This document shows, one piece after another, positions 17,130 to 26,354 of a DNA stretch of 64,000 nucleotides (position 1 is the first letter of the stretch; every line of letters begins with the position of its first letter). The stretch is from positions 62,001 to 126,000 of the forward strand of contig NZ_JQKW01000009.1 in NCBI RefSeq assembly GCF_000746255.1, written 5' to 3'. The notes beneath the pieces are model-generated. The model was given only the letters and a program-made list of their open reading frames with translations, did not search any database and was not told the origin of the DNA. The DNA is from Thermodesulfobacterium hydrogeniphilum. GTDB taxonomy: Bacteria > Desulfobacterota > Thermodesulfobacteria > Thermodesulfobacteriales > Thermodesulfobacteriaceae. The translations under genes were made by a program, and so were the position numbers.

Positions 17130-17144
17130 TAAGCATTATGCTTA
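17130..17144. promoter_or_regulatory. 7-1-7 palindrome in the rubredoxin-secA intergenic region
   Basis: TAAGCAT-T-ATGCTTA is an exact inverted repeat with a one-base centre, the geometry of Fur/PerR-family boxes. It lies 131 bases from the rubredoxin start and 153 from secA in an otherwise featureless, very AT-rich region (17000-17296), which must hold the divergent promoters of both genes; I could not choose a convincing one. Regulator identity is a guess. Confidence 0.35.
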
Positions 17145-17296
17145 AGAAGCTTTGTATATCAAAGTTTTAGAAAAATAGACCAGATTTTGCTTATCCAGTA
17201 GCCTAAATCTTAATAAAACTTGTATTATAAAGAAAAGGTATTAAATTTAGAAAGAAATAAAAATTTTTTTAGATATAAAGGGGGTAATTTTGTCTC

Positions 17297-19936
17297 ATGA
17301 TTGCTAAGGTTTTAAGTAAAATTATAGGTACTAAAAACGAAAGAGAGCTTAAGAAACTTAAGCCTATAGTTCAAAGGATAAACGATTTAGAGCCTGAAAT
17401 AAAGAAACTTTCTGATGATGAGCTTGCCAGAAAGACTGTAGAATTTAAAGAGAAACTTGGAAGAGGAGCAACACTCGATGATATTCTTCCAGAAGCTTTT
17501 GCAGTGGTAAGAGAAGCAGCAAGACGTATTCTTGGAATGCGTCATTTTGATGTTCAACTTATGGGTGGTATTGTTCTTCACCAGGGTAAAATAGCAGAAA
17601 TGAAAACAGGAGAGGGAAAAACCTTAGTAGCAACTCTTCCAGCTTATCTTAATGCACTTACTGGAAAAGGAGTTCATATCGTTACAGTTAATGATTATTT
17701 AGCTAAGAGGGATGCTGAATGGATGGGACCTATTTACAGATTTTTAGGATTAACTGTAGGTTATCTTCAAAATAATATGAATGATTCTGAAAGAAAAAAG
17801 GCTTATGCCTGTGATATAACCTATGGAACCAATAGTGAATTTGGATTTGATTATCTCCGTGATAATATGAAATATTCCTTAGATGATATGGTTCAAAGAG
17901 GACATTATTATGTTATTATAGATGAAGTTGATTCTATTTTAATTGATGAAGCAAGAACACCTCTTATTATTTCAGGACCTTCTGAAGAATCTACGGATAT
18001 ATATTATTTTATAGATGAAATTGTAAGGAAACTAAAAATAGATACACATTTTACTATAGATGAAAAGACGAAGAATGTTACTCTTACAGAAGAGGGAATT
18101 ACTGAGTGCGAAAGGCTTTTAGGTATTAAAAATCTTTATAATCCCAGATATGTAAGACTTGTTCATCATATTCATCAGGCTTTAAGAGCTCATCACTTAT
18201 TCAAAAGAGATGTGGATTATGTGGTTAAAGATGGAAAGATTATTATTGTAGATGAATTTACAGGAAGACTTATGCCAGGAAGACGCTGGAGTGATGGATT
18301 GCATCAGGCTATAGAAGCTAAAGAAAGAGTTAGAATTGAAGCTGAGAATCAGACCTTAGCCATGATAACCATTCAGAATTATTTTAGAATGTATGAAAAA
18401 ATTGCTGGAATGACAGGAACAGCTGAAACAGAAGCCGCAGAATTTAAAGAAATATATAATCTTGATGTAATAGTTATTCCAACTCATAAACCCATGATAA
18501 GAAAAGATTATCCTGATGTAGTTTTTAGAACCCAGAGAGAAAAATTTGAAAAAGTAGTAGAGGAAATAGAGAAGTGTTATAAAGAAGGAAGACCTGTGCT
18601 TGTTGGTACTACAAGTATAGAAAAGAGTGAGCTTCTTTCTAAAATGCTTAAAAAAAGAAAAATTCCTCATCAGGTTTTAAATGCCAAACATCATGAAAAA
18701 GAAGCTCAGATTATAGCTCAAGCTGGAAGATCTCATGCAGTAACCATTGCTACCAATATGGCTGGAAGAGGAGTTGATATCCTTTTAGGAGGGAATCCAG
18801 AGGGTCTTGCTAAAGCACAACTTGAAGCAGAGGGCTATGATCTTTCTGAAATAGATGAAAGAGCTTGGAACGAAGTCCTTACCATGGCTAAACAAGGGAT
18901 AGATCCAACAACTAAATACAAAGATTACTGGGCTAAAGTTCTTTATGAAAAATATTTAGAATGTCAAAAAGATGCAGAAAAGGTAAAAGCTTTGGGAGGT
19001 CTTTATATTATTGGAACAGAAAGACATGAATCAAGAAGAGTGGATAATCAGTTAAGAGGAAGAGCAGGAAGACAAGGAGATCCTGGAGCTTCTAAATTTT
19101 TTCTCTCTTTAGAAGATGATCTGTTAAGGCTTTTTGGTTCTGATAAACTTAAAACCTTTGTAGAAAAATTGGGTCTTCCTGAGGGAGAACCTTTAGAACA
19201 TCCCTGGCTTTCTAAAGCTATAGAACAGGCTCAAAAGAAGGTTGAGTCTTTTCATTTTGAAATAAGAAAACATCTTCTTGAATATGATGATGTAATGAAT
19301 AAGCAAAGAGAAACTATCTATTCTCAAAGAAAAGAAATCTTGAAAAGCGAATCTATAAAAGACTGGATACTTTCTATGATAGAAGAAGTATGTGAGGAAT
19401 TGGTAGAAAGTGCTTTTATAGAAAAAAGACACCTTGAAAAAGAAGATATAGAAGTTTTAATAGAACGTTTTAAAGAGATTTTTGCTTTTACTCCTGAAAT
19501 TGATACTGATCTTGCCAGAAAAGAGCAGCTTTTTGAAGAATTAAAAGAGGTAGCTTTTAAAAGATATGAAGAAAAAGAAAAACAAATTGGTTCAGATAAT
19601 TTAAGAGAAATAGAAAAGTATTTCTTATTAACTACTATTGATACACTTTGGAAAGAGCACTTATTAATGCTTGATCATATTAAAGAAAGTGTTGGGTTAA
19701 GAGGTTATGGACAAAAAGATCCTTTACAAGAATATAAAAAAGAAGCTTTTCATTTATTTGTAGATCTTATGAAAAGAATTAAAGAGAACACACTTTCTTA
19801 TCTATTTAGAATAGAAATTGAAGAATCTAATGAAGAAATAGGTGATATGATTTCAGAGTTAGAAAAAAATAAAATAGAAACAAACTTTAAACCAAAAAAG
19901 AAAAAGAAGAAAAAATCTCGTCGTGTTAGAATTTAA
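17297..19936 (+). CDS. secA: Preprotein translocase ATPase SecA
   Basis: Motor ATPase that pushes preproteins through SecYEG. 879 residues. Walker A MKTGEGKT (102-109), Walker B IIDEVD (207-212), the preprotein cross-linking domain, then motifs [10 protein letters not shown] and the [11 protein letters not shown] segment of the second nucleotide-binding fold. Helical scaffold and wing domains follow ([28 protein letters not shown]). The C-terminus ends in a poly-Lys/Arg tail and lacks the usual C-x-C-x8-C-H/C zinc motif that contacts SecB. AGGGGG at 17279-17284 is 12 bases before the ATG, somewhat long. The next gene encodes a separate zinc ribbon protein. Confidence 0.97.
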   Translation: MIAKVLSKIIGTKNERELKKLKPIVQRINDLEPEIKKLSDDELARKTVEFKEKLGRGATLDDILPEAFAVVREAARRILGMRHFDVQLMGGIVLHQGKIAEMKTGEGKTLVATLPAYLNALTGKGVHIVTVNDYLAKRDAEWMGPIYRFLGLTVGYLQNNMNDSERKKAYACDITYGTNSEFGFDYLRDNMKYSLDDMVQRGHYYVIIDEVDSILIDEARTPLIISGPSEESTDIYYFIDEIVRKLKIDTHFTIDEKTKNVTLTEEGITECERLLGIKNLYNPRYVRLVHHIHQALRAHHLFKRDVDYVVKDGKIIIVDEFTGRLMPGRRWSDGLHQAIEAKERVRIEAENQTLAMITIQNYFRMYEKIAGMTGTAETEAAEFKEIYNLDVIVIPTHKPMIRKDYPDVVFRTQREKFEKVVEEIEKCYKEGRPVLVGTTSIEKSELLSKMLKKRKIPHQVLNAKHHEKEAQIIAQAGRSHAVTIATNMAGRGVDILLGGNPEGLAKAQLEAEGYDLSEIDERAWNEVLTMAKQGIDPTTKYKDYWAKVLYEKYLECQKDAEKVKALGGLYIIGTERHESRRVDNQLRGRAGRQGDPGASKFFLSLEDDLLRLFGSDKLKTFVEKLGLPEGEPLEHPWLSKAIEQAQKKVESFHFEIRKHLLEYDDVMNKQRETIYSQRKEILKSESIKDWILSMIEEVCEELVESAFIEKRHLEKEDIEVLIERFKEIFAFTPEIDTDLARKEQLFEELKEVAFKRYEEKEKQIGSDNLREIEKYFLLTTIDTLWKEHLLMLDHIKESVGLRGYGQKDPLQEYKKEAFHLFVDLMKRIKENTLSYLFRIEIEESNEEIGDMISELEKNKIETNFKPKKKKKKKSRRVRI

Positions 19937-19961
19937 AAAGAAATTTAAAAAGGAGTAAGAA

Positions 19962-20213
19962 ATGAGATGTCCAAAATGCAATTATTTTTTTTCAGAAGAA
20001 AAAAAGGTTTGTCCTAAATGTGGAAATGATATGGGAATGGTTTTGGAAAAGTTAGGATATTTCCCTATTCCTTCAAAAGAACCATTTTTATCTATAGATG
20101 ATTTTAAAGAAGAAACCCAAGAACAAATGAACTTTCAAACTGAGCAGACCTTAGAAGAACCAAAACCCAAAGAAATAGAATTTCCTTTTTCTCCAGAGGA
20201 AGGAGAAAATTAA
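19962..20213 (+). CDS. Small zinc ribbon protein (83 aa)
   Basis: The N-terminus has two cysteine knuckles, CPKC (3-6) and CPKCG (17-21), forming a zinc ribbon; the remaining 60 residues are acidic and Pro/Glu-rich and probably disordered. AAAAGGAG precedes the ATG, and the gene begins 25 bases after secA, suggesting co-transcription. Function unknown. Its stop shares TTAA (20210-20213) with the stop of bamD on the other strand. Confidence 0.75.
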   Translation: MRCPKCNYFFSEEKKVCPKCGNDMGMVLEKLGYFPIPSKEPFLSIDDFKEETQEQMNFQTEQTLEEPKPKEIEFPFSPEEGEN

Positions 20214-20989
20214 GGAACTTTTTCTCCCCAAAAGTCTTTTTTCTTCCCTTCTCTAAGTTCTTTGGTTTCTAAAAGAGCTTTTTTATAATAGGTTAAAACC
20301 AACTTTTTTGCTTTTTGACAAGTATAAGTGTCAGGATAGTTATTTATAATATATAATAACCTTCCATAAGCAGCACGATAATATTTTATTCTATAATAAA
20401 ATTTTGCTACATAAAATTCATGCTTGGCTAAAAGTTCTTTCAACTCCCTAATCCTTTTTTTTACTTCCAGTTTATAAGGATTTTGAGGGAAATTTTGTAA
20501 AAGTCTTTCATAGGTTTCAATAGCTTTTTTAGTATAAGTTTGATCTCTATCATAGGATAATTTCAATTTATAATAACAGGTGCCTATCTGGTATATAACA
20601 TAAGGAATAGCTTCATTATTGGGATAAAATTTTTCAAATTCTTCATAAATAGATATAGCTTCTAAATATTCACCTTCCCAGAATTTACAATCTGCCATTC
20701 TCAATTCAGCTAATATAGATTGCGGAGTTCCTGGATATCTGTTTCTTATTTTTTTATAAGTTTCATAAGCGATGTTATAATGACCTTTAGCAAAAGCTTT
20801 TTCTGCTTCTCTTAAGAGATCATCCAGGGTTTCTTCTTCATGTTTTTTCTTTTTCTTAAAAATATCAGTTATCTGATTCTTCGTTCCAGAAGATATTTTA
20901 GAAAGAGTTCCACAAGAATTTAACACTGATACTAATAAAAATATAAAAATCAAATAAAAAAACTTCTGGAATTTATTGAGTTTGCACAT
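20210..20989 (-). CDS. bamD: Outer membrane assembly lipoprotein BamD-like
   Basis: Component of the BAM complex that inserts beta-barrel proteins in the outer membrane. 259 residues. A lipoprotein signal peptide ends in the lipobox-like VLNSC (Cys26). From about residue 55 the protein consists of TPR-like helical pairs: DDLLREAEKAFAKGHYNIAY, YKKIRNRYPGTP and AISIYEEFEKFYPNN are typical of BamD/YfiO. It starts two bases after trxA in the same direction. A different TPR lipoprotein of the same superfamily is possible, but length and motif order fit BamD. Confidence 0.85.
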   Translation of the reverse strand: MCKLNKFQKFFYLIFIFLLVSVLNSCGTLSKISSGTKNQITDIFKKKKKHEEETLDDLLREAEKAFAKGHYNIAYETYKKIRNRYPGTPQSILAELRMADCKFWEGEYLEAISIYEEFEKFYPNNEAIPYVIYQIGTCYYKLKLSYDRDQTYTKKAIETYERLLQNFPQNPYKLEVKKRIRELKELLAKHEFYVAKFYYRIKYYRAAYGRLLYIINNYPDTYTCQKAKKLVLTYYKKALLETKELREGKKKDFWGEKVP

Positions 20990-20991
20990 TT

Positions 20992-21315
20992 TTAAGATAA
21001 AGCTTTATTAAGAGCATTTAAAATGGTAGCTTTAGAAACTGCTCCTACAATTATTTCTAAAGGTTCTCCACCTTTAAAGATAATTAAAGTAGGGATAGCT
21101 CTTATACCATACTTTCCTGGTGTAATAGGATTTTCATCAACATTTAATTTGCAGACTTTGATTTTCCCTTTAAATTCCTCTGCGATTTCATCAATTATAG
21201 GAGCAATAATTCTACAAGGTCCACACCAGGAAGCCCAAAAATCTACTAAAACTGGTATCTCAGATTTAAGAACCTCCTTTTCAAAATCCTGATCTGTAAC
21301 TTTACAAGCTCCCAT
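20992..21315 (-). CDS. trxA: Thioredoxin
   Basis: 107-residue protein disulfide reductase. The redox motif is WASWCGPC (Cys31 and Cys34) and the conserved cis-proline is in AIPTLIIF. No signal peptide, so cytoplasmic. An AAAGGAGGT ribosome site lies just before ATG 21315. It is followed at once by bamD, and tolQ precedes it by 70 bases. No thioredoxin reductase is visible here. Confidence 0.95.
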   Translation of the reverse strand: MGACKVTDQDFEKEVLKSEIPVLVDFWASWCGPCRIIAPIIDEIAEEFKGKIKVCKLNVDENPITPGKYGIRAIPTLIIFKGGEPLEIIVGAVSKATILNALNKALS

Positions 21316-21385
21316 ATAAACCTCCTTTTAATTTTTTACTACAATAATACAATAATTTGAAAAAACTTCAATCTTAAAAATTAAT

Positions 21386-22087
21386 TTATTTCAAATTGCT
21401 GATAAAACCTCTTTGTAATATTAAAAGAATCTTTTTGATAGTTAGCTCCAAATTAGTAGCAATTTTTTCTTTTTTTAGTAAATAATGATTATAAGCTATT
21501 ACTGCTGGAATAGCACAAAATAGCCCCATAGCAGTATTAATAAGAGCTTCAGCTATTCCAGGAGCAACAGTAGCCAAACTGGCACTACCTTTCATTCCAA
21601 TATCATGAAAAGCTTTCATAATTCCCCAAACTGTTCCAAATAAACCTATAAAAGGAGCTACATTTCCTACAGTAGCCAAAAATCCTAAACCTTTATCAAT
21701 CTGACTTAAAACCTGTTCTTTTTCTATTAAAGATTTTTGCATCAACTCTTTTTCAGCTAAGTTTATAGTTAAATCCATATCCAAAGCATGAGAGGTTCTC
21801 TCATTTTCAAAATAATATTCATAAATTTCTCCAAAAAAAGTTATAATTTTTTTAATACTTCTTACTAAAAGATTATTTTCCATATTTCTAACTAATTTGA
21901 TAAGCGAAGGGAAGTCCTTTGTTTTATTAATTTTTTCATTAATTTCTTCTAAAGCATCCTGAAAATTCTTATACCTGAAAAAATTAGCGATTATTATATA
22001 CCAACTTTGCAAACTCATAAAAAACAGAATCAAAAGCACAGTTTTCCCTACATAACCTATTTGTAAAAAAAATTTCCAGAGTTCCAT
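21386..22087 (-). CDS. tolQ: TolQ/ExbB-type proton channel protein
   Basis: Inner-membrane stator component that uses proton motive force, with TolR and TolA, to maintain the outer membrane. 233 residues, three membrane segments: about 10-32, then after a cytoplasmic loop the hallmark pair beginning LGFLATVGNVAPFIGLFGTV (around 133-152), with TVAPGIAEALINTAMGL in the third. Motif and length fit TolQ better than ExbB. TolR or another partner does not follow; the next gene is trxA. The upstream neighbour is mqnD, two bases away. Confidence 0.88.
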   Translation of the reverse strand: MELWKFFLQIGYVGKTVLLILFFMSLQSWYIIIANFFRYKNFQDALEEINEKINKTKDFPSLIKLVRNMENNLLVRSIKKIITFFGEIYEYYFENERTSHALDMDLTINLAEKELMQKSLIEKEQVLSQIDKGLGFLATVGNVAPFIGLFGTVWGIMKAFHDIGMKGSASLATVAPGIAEALINTAMGLFCAIPAVIAYNHYLLKKEKIATNLELTIKKILLILQRGFISNLK

Positions 22088-22089
22088 AC

Positions 22090-22917
22090 TTATCTTCTCC
22101 AGATTAGGTTTTCTAAAGGTTTTTCTATGTTCAAAAGATTTTTTAACACTTCAAGACCTTTTAAAGCTTCATCTCTTAAATCAAAAGTGTATTCATTTAC
22201 ATAAGTTTCTACATGATTTTTTATAACCTTTTCATCAAGTTCTTGAGCATATTTCTTTAATAGAGGTAAAACCTCCTTCAAATTCATTTTAGCCCAATTT
22301 AAACTTTCCTTAAATACTTTTATTATTGCATTTTTAGTCTTATCTGGCAGATCTTTTTTTATAAAAAATCCACCTAAGGGAATAGGAGCTTGATTTTTAT
22401 TTTCCCAAAAGGCTCCTAAGTCCACCAGTTTTGTAAGACCATAATTGGAATAAACAAAACGCCCTTCATGAATAAGAATACCTAATTGTGCTTTATTTTT
22501 CAAAAGATATGGAATAATTTTATCATATCTTACAAATATCTTTTCTATTTTTCCTTGATAAAAGAAGTTAAAAAGAAAGTGAGCAGTAGTGTGTTTTCCA
22601 GGTATAGCAATTTTAAGATCAGGAAAATCTTGAATAGAATAAGCTTTATTTCCTACTAAAAGAGGACCTACTCCAAAGCCCAATGCAGAACCTACAGGAG
22701 AAAGATAATAATCAGAAAATAGATAGTTCCATATAGCAAAAGAAGTTTTTATAACAGGATATTTTCTATTGATAGCCCAATGATTTAAAGTTTCTATATC
22801 TTCAAAATGAAATTTTAATTCACCAGGAGTGGCTATTTTTTTTAATAGCAGAGCAGAGACTATAAAAACATCATTAGGACATGGAGAAAGGGCTATTTCC
22901 AGACTTGAGCAATACAT
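22090..22917 (-). CDS. mqnD: 1,4-Dihydroxy-6-naphthoate synthase MqnD
   Basis: Converts cyclic dehypoxanthine futalosine to 1,4-dihydroxy-6-naphthoate in the futalosine menaquinone pathway. 275 residues with a periplasmic-binding-protein-like fold. The N-terminal SPCPND (11-16) is the family motif, and the segments VGPLLV, IPGKHTTAHFLF and GILIHEGRFVY line the known active site region. It overlaps mqnB upstream by 25 bases, so the two are translated together. MqnA and MqnC are not in the window. Confidence 0.92.
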   Translation of the reverse strand: MYCSSLEIALSPCPNDVFIVSALLLKKIATPGELKFHFEDIETLNHWAINRKYPVIKTSFAIWNYLFSDYYLSPVGSALGFGVGPLLVGNKAYSIQDFPDLKIAIPGKHTTAHFLFNFFYQGKIEKIFVRYDKIIPYLLKNKAQLGILIHEGRFVYSNYGLTKLVDLGAFWENKNQAPIPLGGFFIKKDLPDKTKNAIIKVFKESLNWAKMNLKEVLPLLKKYAQELDEKVIKNHVETYVNEYTFDLRDEALKGLEVLKNLLNIEKPLENLIWRR

Positions 22918-23519
22918 TTCCAGACCTCTCTTAATATTTCTGCTGCTTTATTAAAATTCCATTCATTTTCAGGGTTTTCTAAGAGATTACTTATAATCCT
23001 TATTTCTAAAAAAGGAATTTTGCATTTTTTAGCTGCCATAGCCACTCCAAAACCCTCCATATTTTCAGCTAAAACTTCATATTTATTTTTAAAAAATAAA
23101 GCTCTTTTAACATCATAAGAGGAAGCACAGACTGTTGCTATAGGCCCTGATACAACATTAAATCCACAGAGATCTAATAAATAGATTAATTTCTCTGCAT
23201 AATGCGAATCCAGCTTTAGAGAATTGCATATTTTAAGTTTTTCTGGAAGAGGTGTATAGTGAGAAGGATATTTTCTTCCAAAATCTACCCATATTTCTTC
23301 AGAAGCTATTACTATATCTCCTATATCAAGATCTGTTTCTGGATAAGCTCCAGCCCATCCTGTTAAAAAAGCTAACTTGGGTTTCTTTTTTAAAAAAATC
23401 TCATAAGAAGATAGAGCTGCCTTTATAATTCCTACTCCTATGATATTTAGATCTATATCCAGATCTTCTAAAACTCGGGCTTCATATTCTGAAGGTACTA
23501 AGACCAAAAATCTATTCAC
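22893..23519 (-). CDS. mqnB: Futalosine hydrolase MqnB
   Basis: Removes hypoxanthine from futalosine, the second step of the alternative menaquinone pathway. 208 residues of the nucleoside phosphorylase/hydrolase fold: VGVGIIKAAL-like and GWAGAYPETDLDIGDIVIAS segments near the N-terminal half, and the ENMEGFGVAMAAKK motif near 149-162 with the catalytic acidic residue. The adjacent mqnD supports futalosine over MTA/SAH nucleosidase specificity. Start overlaps the preceding unknown gene by 8 bases. Confidence 0.9.
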   Translation of the reverse strand: MNRFLVLVPSEYEARVLEDLDIDLNIIGVGIIKAALSSYEIFLKKKPKLAFLTGWAGAYPETDLDIGDIVIASEEIWVDFGRKYPSHYTPLPEKLKICNSLKLDSHYAEKLIYLLDLCGFNVVSGPIATVCASSYDVKRALFFKNKYEVLAENMEGFGVAMAAKKCKIPFLEIRIISNLLENPENEWNFNKAAEILREVWKCIAQVWK

Positions 23520-23793
23520 TTCTTTCTTCCTGATAGATTTCTATGTCGTCTAAATATATAATATTTACTCTTATTCCCAAATTTACAAGGTGCTGAATTA
23601 AAAAATCCACTTCATTAACTCTTATTAAATTACCTTCTGAATAAAAAGGCATTTCTAAAACAACTTGAGGAGGTTTGATATTAAGCACTTTGATCTGGAT
23701 CTTAGCTGTTTCTGGAAGTCCTTTCAGGTTTTCTTTTAAAAATTTTTTAATAAAAAGTCTTAAATCTTTTTCGCTTTTAAAATTTTTAGCCAC
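23512..23793 (-). CDS. Conserved-looking protein of unknown function (93 aa)
   Basis: 93 residues starting with GTG at 23793, ahead of and overlapping mqnB by 8 bases. Composition is alternating charged and hydrophobic, without signal peptide or membrane segment. The predicted order is an N-terminal helix (to about residue 20) followed by beta strands such as KIQIKVLNI and PQVVLEMPF. No recognisable motif. It is the first gene of the mqnB-mqnD-tolQ run on this strand, divergent from the DUF72 gene. Confidence 0.7.
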   Translation of the reverse strand: MAKNFKSEKDLRLFIKKFLKENLKGLPETAKIQIKVLNIKPPQVVLEMPFYSEGNLIRVNEVDFLIQHLVNLGIRVNIIYLDDIEIYQEERSE

Positions 23794-23868
23794 AAAATTT
23801 GCCTAACCACTTTAAAAATTTCAAAGATATTCTAACTTTTAATAAAATAAAGGTCAAGGGAGTAAGAA

Positions 23869-24606
23869 ATGAAAAAGACAATTTATTATATTGGCACATC
23901 TGGTTGGAGCTATTATTCTTTTAAAGAATATCTTTATCCCCGGGATTCTAAACCAAGACAATGGCTTTCTATCTATGCTAAACATTTTAATTCTGTAGAA
24001 ATAAATGCTACTTTTTATCGCACTCCTACTGAAAAAACTTTTAAGAAATGGTATGAAGAGACCCCCAAGGATTTTGTTTTTTCAGTAAAAGCTCCTAAAG
24101 TAATCACTCATATAAAAAAATTAAGAGATGTAAAGGATTCTCTAAAAGAGTTTTTAAAAGCTATTTCTCCTTTAAAAGAAAAAGCCGAAGTCCTTTTATT
24201 TCAGCTTCCTCCTTCCTTTAAATTTGATCCAGAGGTTATAAAAGAATTTTTTAAACTACTTTCCAAAGATTATTATAATGTGATAGAGATTAGAAATATT
24301 TCTTTTCATTGTGAAGAATTTATAGAACTTTTAAAAAAATATGAAGTTTGTCTTTGTTTTTCTGATTGTGCTGGTAAATATCCTTCATGGTATGAAGTTC
24401 AAACTACAGATTATTTATATATTAGAATGCATGGCTCTAAGAAATTATATGTTTCAAATTACGAAGAGGAGGAACTACAAGAATTGGCAAAAAAAATAAA
24501 ATCTTATAATATTAAAAAAGCTTTTGTTTATTTTGATAATACAGGAGAAGGTTACGCTGTACCTAATGCTTTAAAGTTAAAAGAGCTTCTTATAAAGAAT
24601 ATTTAA
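23869..24606 (+). CDS. DUF72 (YecE-like) family protein
   Basis: 245 residues with the complete DUF72 pattern: IGTSGWSYYSFK at the start, FNSVEINATFYRTPT (about 40-54), FVFSVKAPKVITH, LFQLPPSFKF and, near the C-terminus, YLYIRMHGSKKLY and YVYFDNT-like FVYFDNTGEGYAV. The fold is a TIM barrel and the biochemical role is not established. A GGGAG precedes the ATG. The gene is single, between divergent and convergent neighbours. Confidence 0.9.
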   Translation: MKKTIYYIGTSGWSYYSFKEYLYPRDSKPRQWLSIYAKHFNSVEINATFYRTPTEKTFKKWYEETPKDFVFSVKAPKVITHIKKLRDVKDSLKEFLKAISPLKEKAEVLLFQLPPSFKFDPEVIKEFFKLLSKDYYNVIEIRNISFHCEEFIELLKKYEVCLCFSDCAGKYPSWYEVQTTDYLYIRMHGSKKLYVSNYEEEELQELAKKIKSYNIKKAFVYFDNTGEGYAVPNALKLKELLIKNI

Positions 24607-24608
24607 TT

Positions 24609-25736
24609 TTAAATTGGAGTAGGAGAAAGATCTTCATCTTTAAAATGGTTTCTAATTTCTACAATAGTATCTTTAATCTTTAAAAAGATATTTACCAGTT
24701 CAGGATCAAAATGGCTTCCGGCTTCTTTTTTAATAATTTTAAAAGCGGTTTTAACATCTAAAGCTTTTCTATAAGGTCTATCTGTGGTTAAAGCATCAAA
24801 GACATCAGCAATAGATATAATCCGTGCTAAAAGAGGGATTTTATTCTTTTTTAGACCATAAGGATAACCTGTACCATCCCATCTTTCATGGTGATAAAGA
24901 GCTACCTTTTCTGCAGCTTTAAGATATTTTATTTTAGAACCTTGTAATATTTTGGCACCTATTACAGTATGGGATTTCATGATCTCCCATTCATCTTCAT
25001 TCAAATTACTTGGTTTTAGAAGGATACTATCAGGTATTCCTAATTTACCTATATCATGAAGAGGAGAACTATATTTAATGAGTTCAATTTGTTCCTGAGA
25101 TAATCTCAGTTCCTCTGCAATTTTAACAGAATAATAACTTACTCTTTGAATATGGAATCCAGTATGTCTATCTCTATACTCTGCAGCTTTAGCTAAACGA
25201 AAAATTATTTCCAAAGAAAGATTTTTAATTTCTTCATAAGCCTGTTGAAGATTTAAATAAGCTTTTTGTAATTCTTTGGTTTTGCTTTCAACTTCTTTTT
25301 CCAAAACATGTTGATATGTGTTTAAAAAATCTCTATATTTTTTAATTTTAGCCAATGATTTTATCCGAGCTTTTAATTCTGGAACAAAAAAAGGTTTGGT
25401 TAAAAAGTCATCTGCTCCTGCTGAAATACCTTTTATACGAGTTTCTAAATTATTTAAACCTGTTATTAAAACTACTCCTATATCAAAAATTTCTGGATCA
25501 TGTTTAATAATTTTACATAAAGAAATTCCATCTAATTTTGGAAGTAGATAATCTATTAAAGCAATATCTGGATTGAGTGTATTGATTTTTTCTAAAGCTT
25601 CTTTACCATTTTTAGCTGTAAAAACCTGATAACCTTCTAAAGATAGAATTTCTTTTATAGTATTTCTAACATTCTCATCATCATCCACTACTAAAATTTT
25701 AACATTTCTTGGATTTTCAAGCTCTGGTAAAAACAT
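24609..25736 (-). CDS. Response regulator with HD-GYP phosphodiesterase domain
   Basis: Two-component output protein that probably hydrolyses cyclic di-GMP. The N-terminal receiver domain (about 12-130) has Asp18-20, the phosphoacceptor Asp62 and Lys114. A coiled coil (about 140-175) leads to the HD-GYP domain: HTGFHIQRVS, LHDIGKLGIP (HD at 227-228), KSHTVIGAKIL and HHERWDGTGYP (282-292), all motifs intact. Likely controls motility or biofilm switching, which suits a genome with flagella and pili. The start lies 46 bases inside mobA; a later start is possible but would cut into the receiver domain. No histidine kinase is adjacent. Confidence 0.93.
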   Translation of the reverse strand: MFLPELENPRNVKILVVDDDENVRNTIKEILSLEGYQVFTAKNGKEALEKINTLNPDIALIDYLLPKLDGISLCKIIKHDPEIFDIGVVLITGLNNLETRIKGISAGADDFLTKPFFVPELKARIKSLAKIKKYRDFLNTYQHVLEKEVESKTKELQKAYLNLQQAYEEIKNLSLEIIFRLAKAAEYRDRHTGFHIQRVSYYSVKIAEELRLSQEQIELIKYSSPLHDIGKLGIPDSILLKPSNLNEDEWEIMKSHTVIGAKILQGSKIKYLKAAEKVALYHHERWDGTGYPYGLKKNKIPLLARIISIADVFDALTTDRPYRKALDVKTAFKIIKKEAGSHFDPELVNIFLKIKDTIVEIRNHFKDEDLSPTPI

Positions 25737-26353
25737 TTTTCAGCTTCTTTTAAATCCTCCCATGTATTTATGTTTATAAAATTTATTTCTTTTATTTTAA
25801 CATTAATAATAAATAAAACCAAATTTTTTTCTTTTAAATAATTAAAAAGTCTGAAAAGACTTCTTTTTGTAAAGGTATTTATAAAAATTTCTATTTCTGA
25901 TTTTAAAGAAAGGGGATAAATTCCAGGAAAAGGTCTTATTTTTTCTTCACCTTTGGTTACTATTAAAAAATTATGGCAAAAAATTTCTGAAAGGGTTTTA
26001 AAATAATAAATATTTTTAAGATCTATAAAAGGCTGATCTACAGCCAAGATTAATAAAGGCTCATTATCTTGAATAATTTTTAAAGCTGAAAAAATACCTG
26101 AAATAGGACCTTCTAAATTTGGATAAAGATCTTTTATAAAAATAAATTCTGTAGGTTTAATATTTTCCTTTAATAAAACAGTTTTTATTTCTTCTTCTTG
26201 TTCTCTATTTTTTACTGAAATATAAACAGGAATATCTATAAGTTTGGCTTTGTTAAAAACCCAATAAATAAGAGGTTTTCCTAATAAAAGTTTTAAAGGT
26301 TTTTTCCCTCCTATTCTTTCTCCTTTACCACCTGCTAATATAACTGGTTTCAT
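25691..26353 (-). CDS. mobA: Molybdenum cofactor guanylyltransferase MobA
   Basis: Links GMP to molybdopterin to give the bis-MGD cofactor of DMSO-reductase-family enzymes such as formate dehydrogenases. 220 residues. The nucleotidyltransferase signature LAGGKGERIGGKK is at 6-18 and the metal-binding VDQPF occurs near residue 105. The gene lies between sbcC and the HD-GYP regulator and overlaps the latter by 46 bases, which is long even for this compact genome. Confidence 0.88.
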   Translation of the reverse strand: MKPVILAGGKGERIGGKKPLKLLLGKPLIYWVFNKAKLIDIPVYISVKNREQEEEIKTVLLKENIKPTEFIFIKDLYPNLEGPISGIFSALKIIQDNEPLLILAVDQPFIDLKNIYYFKTLSEIFCHNFLIVTKGEEKIRPFPGIYPLSLKSEIEIFINTFTKRSLFRLFNYLKEKNLVLFIINVKIKEINFININTWEDLKEAEKCFYQSLKIQEMLKF

Positions 26354-26354
26354 C

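Noticed and set aside
17000-17296. Several -35/-10-like pairs upstream of secA
   Set aside because: None had both good hexamers and 16-18 base spacing, so no promoter was called.
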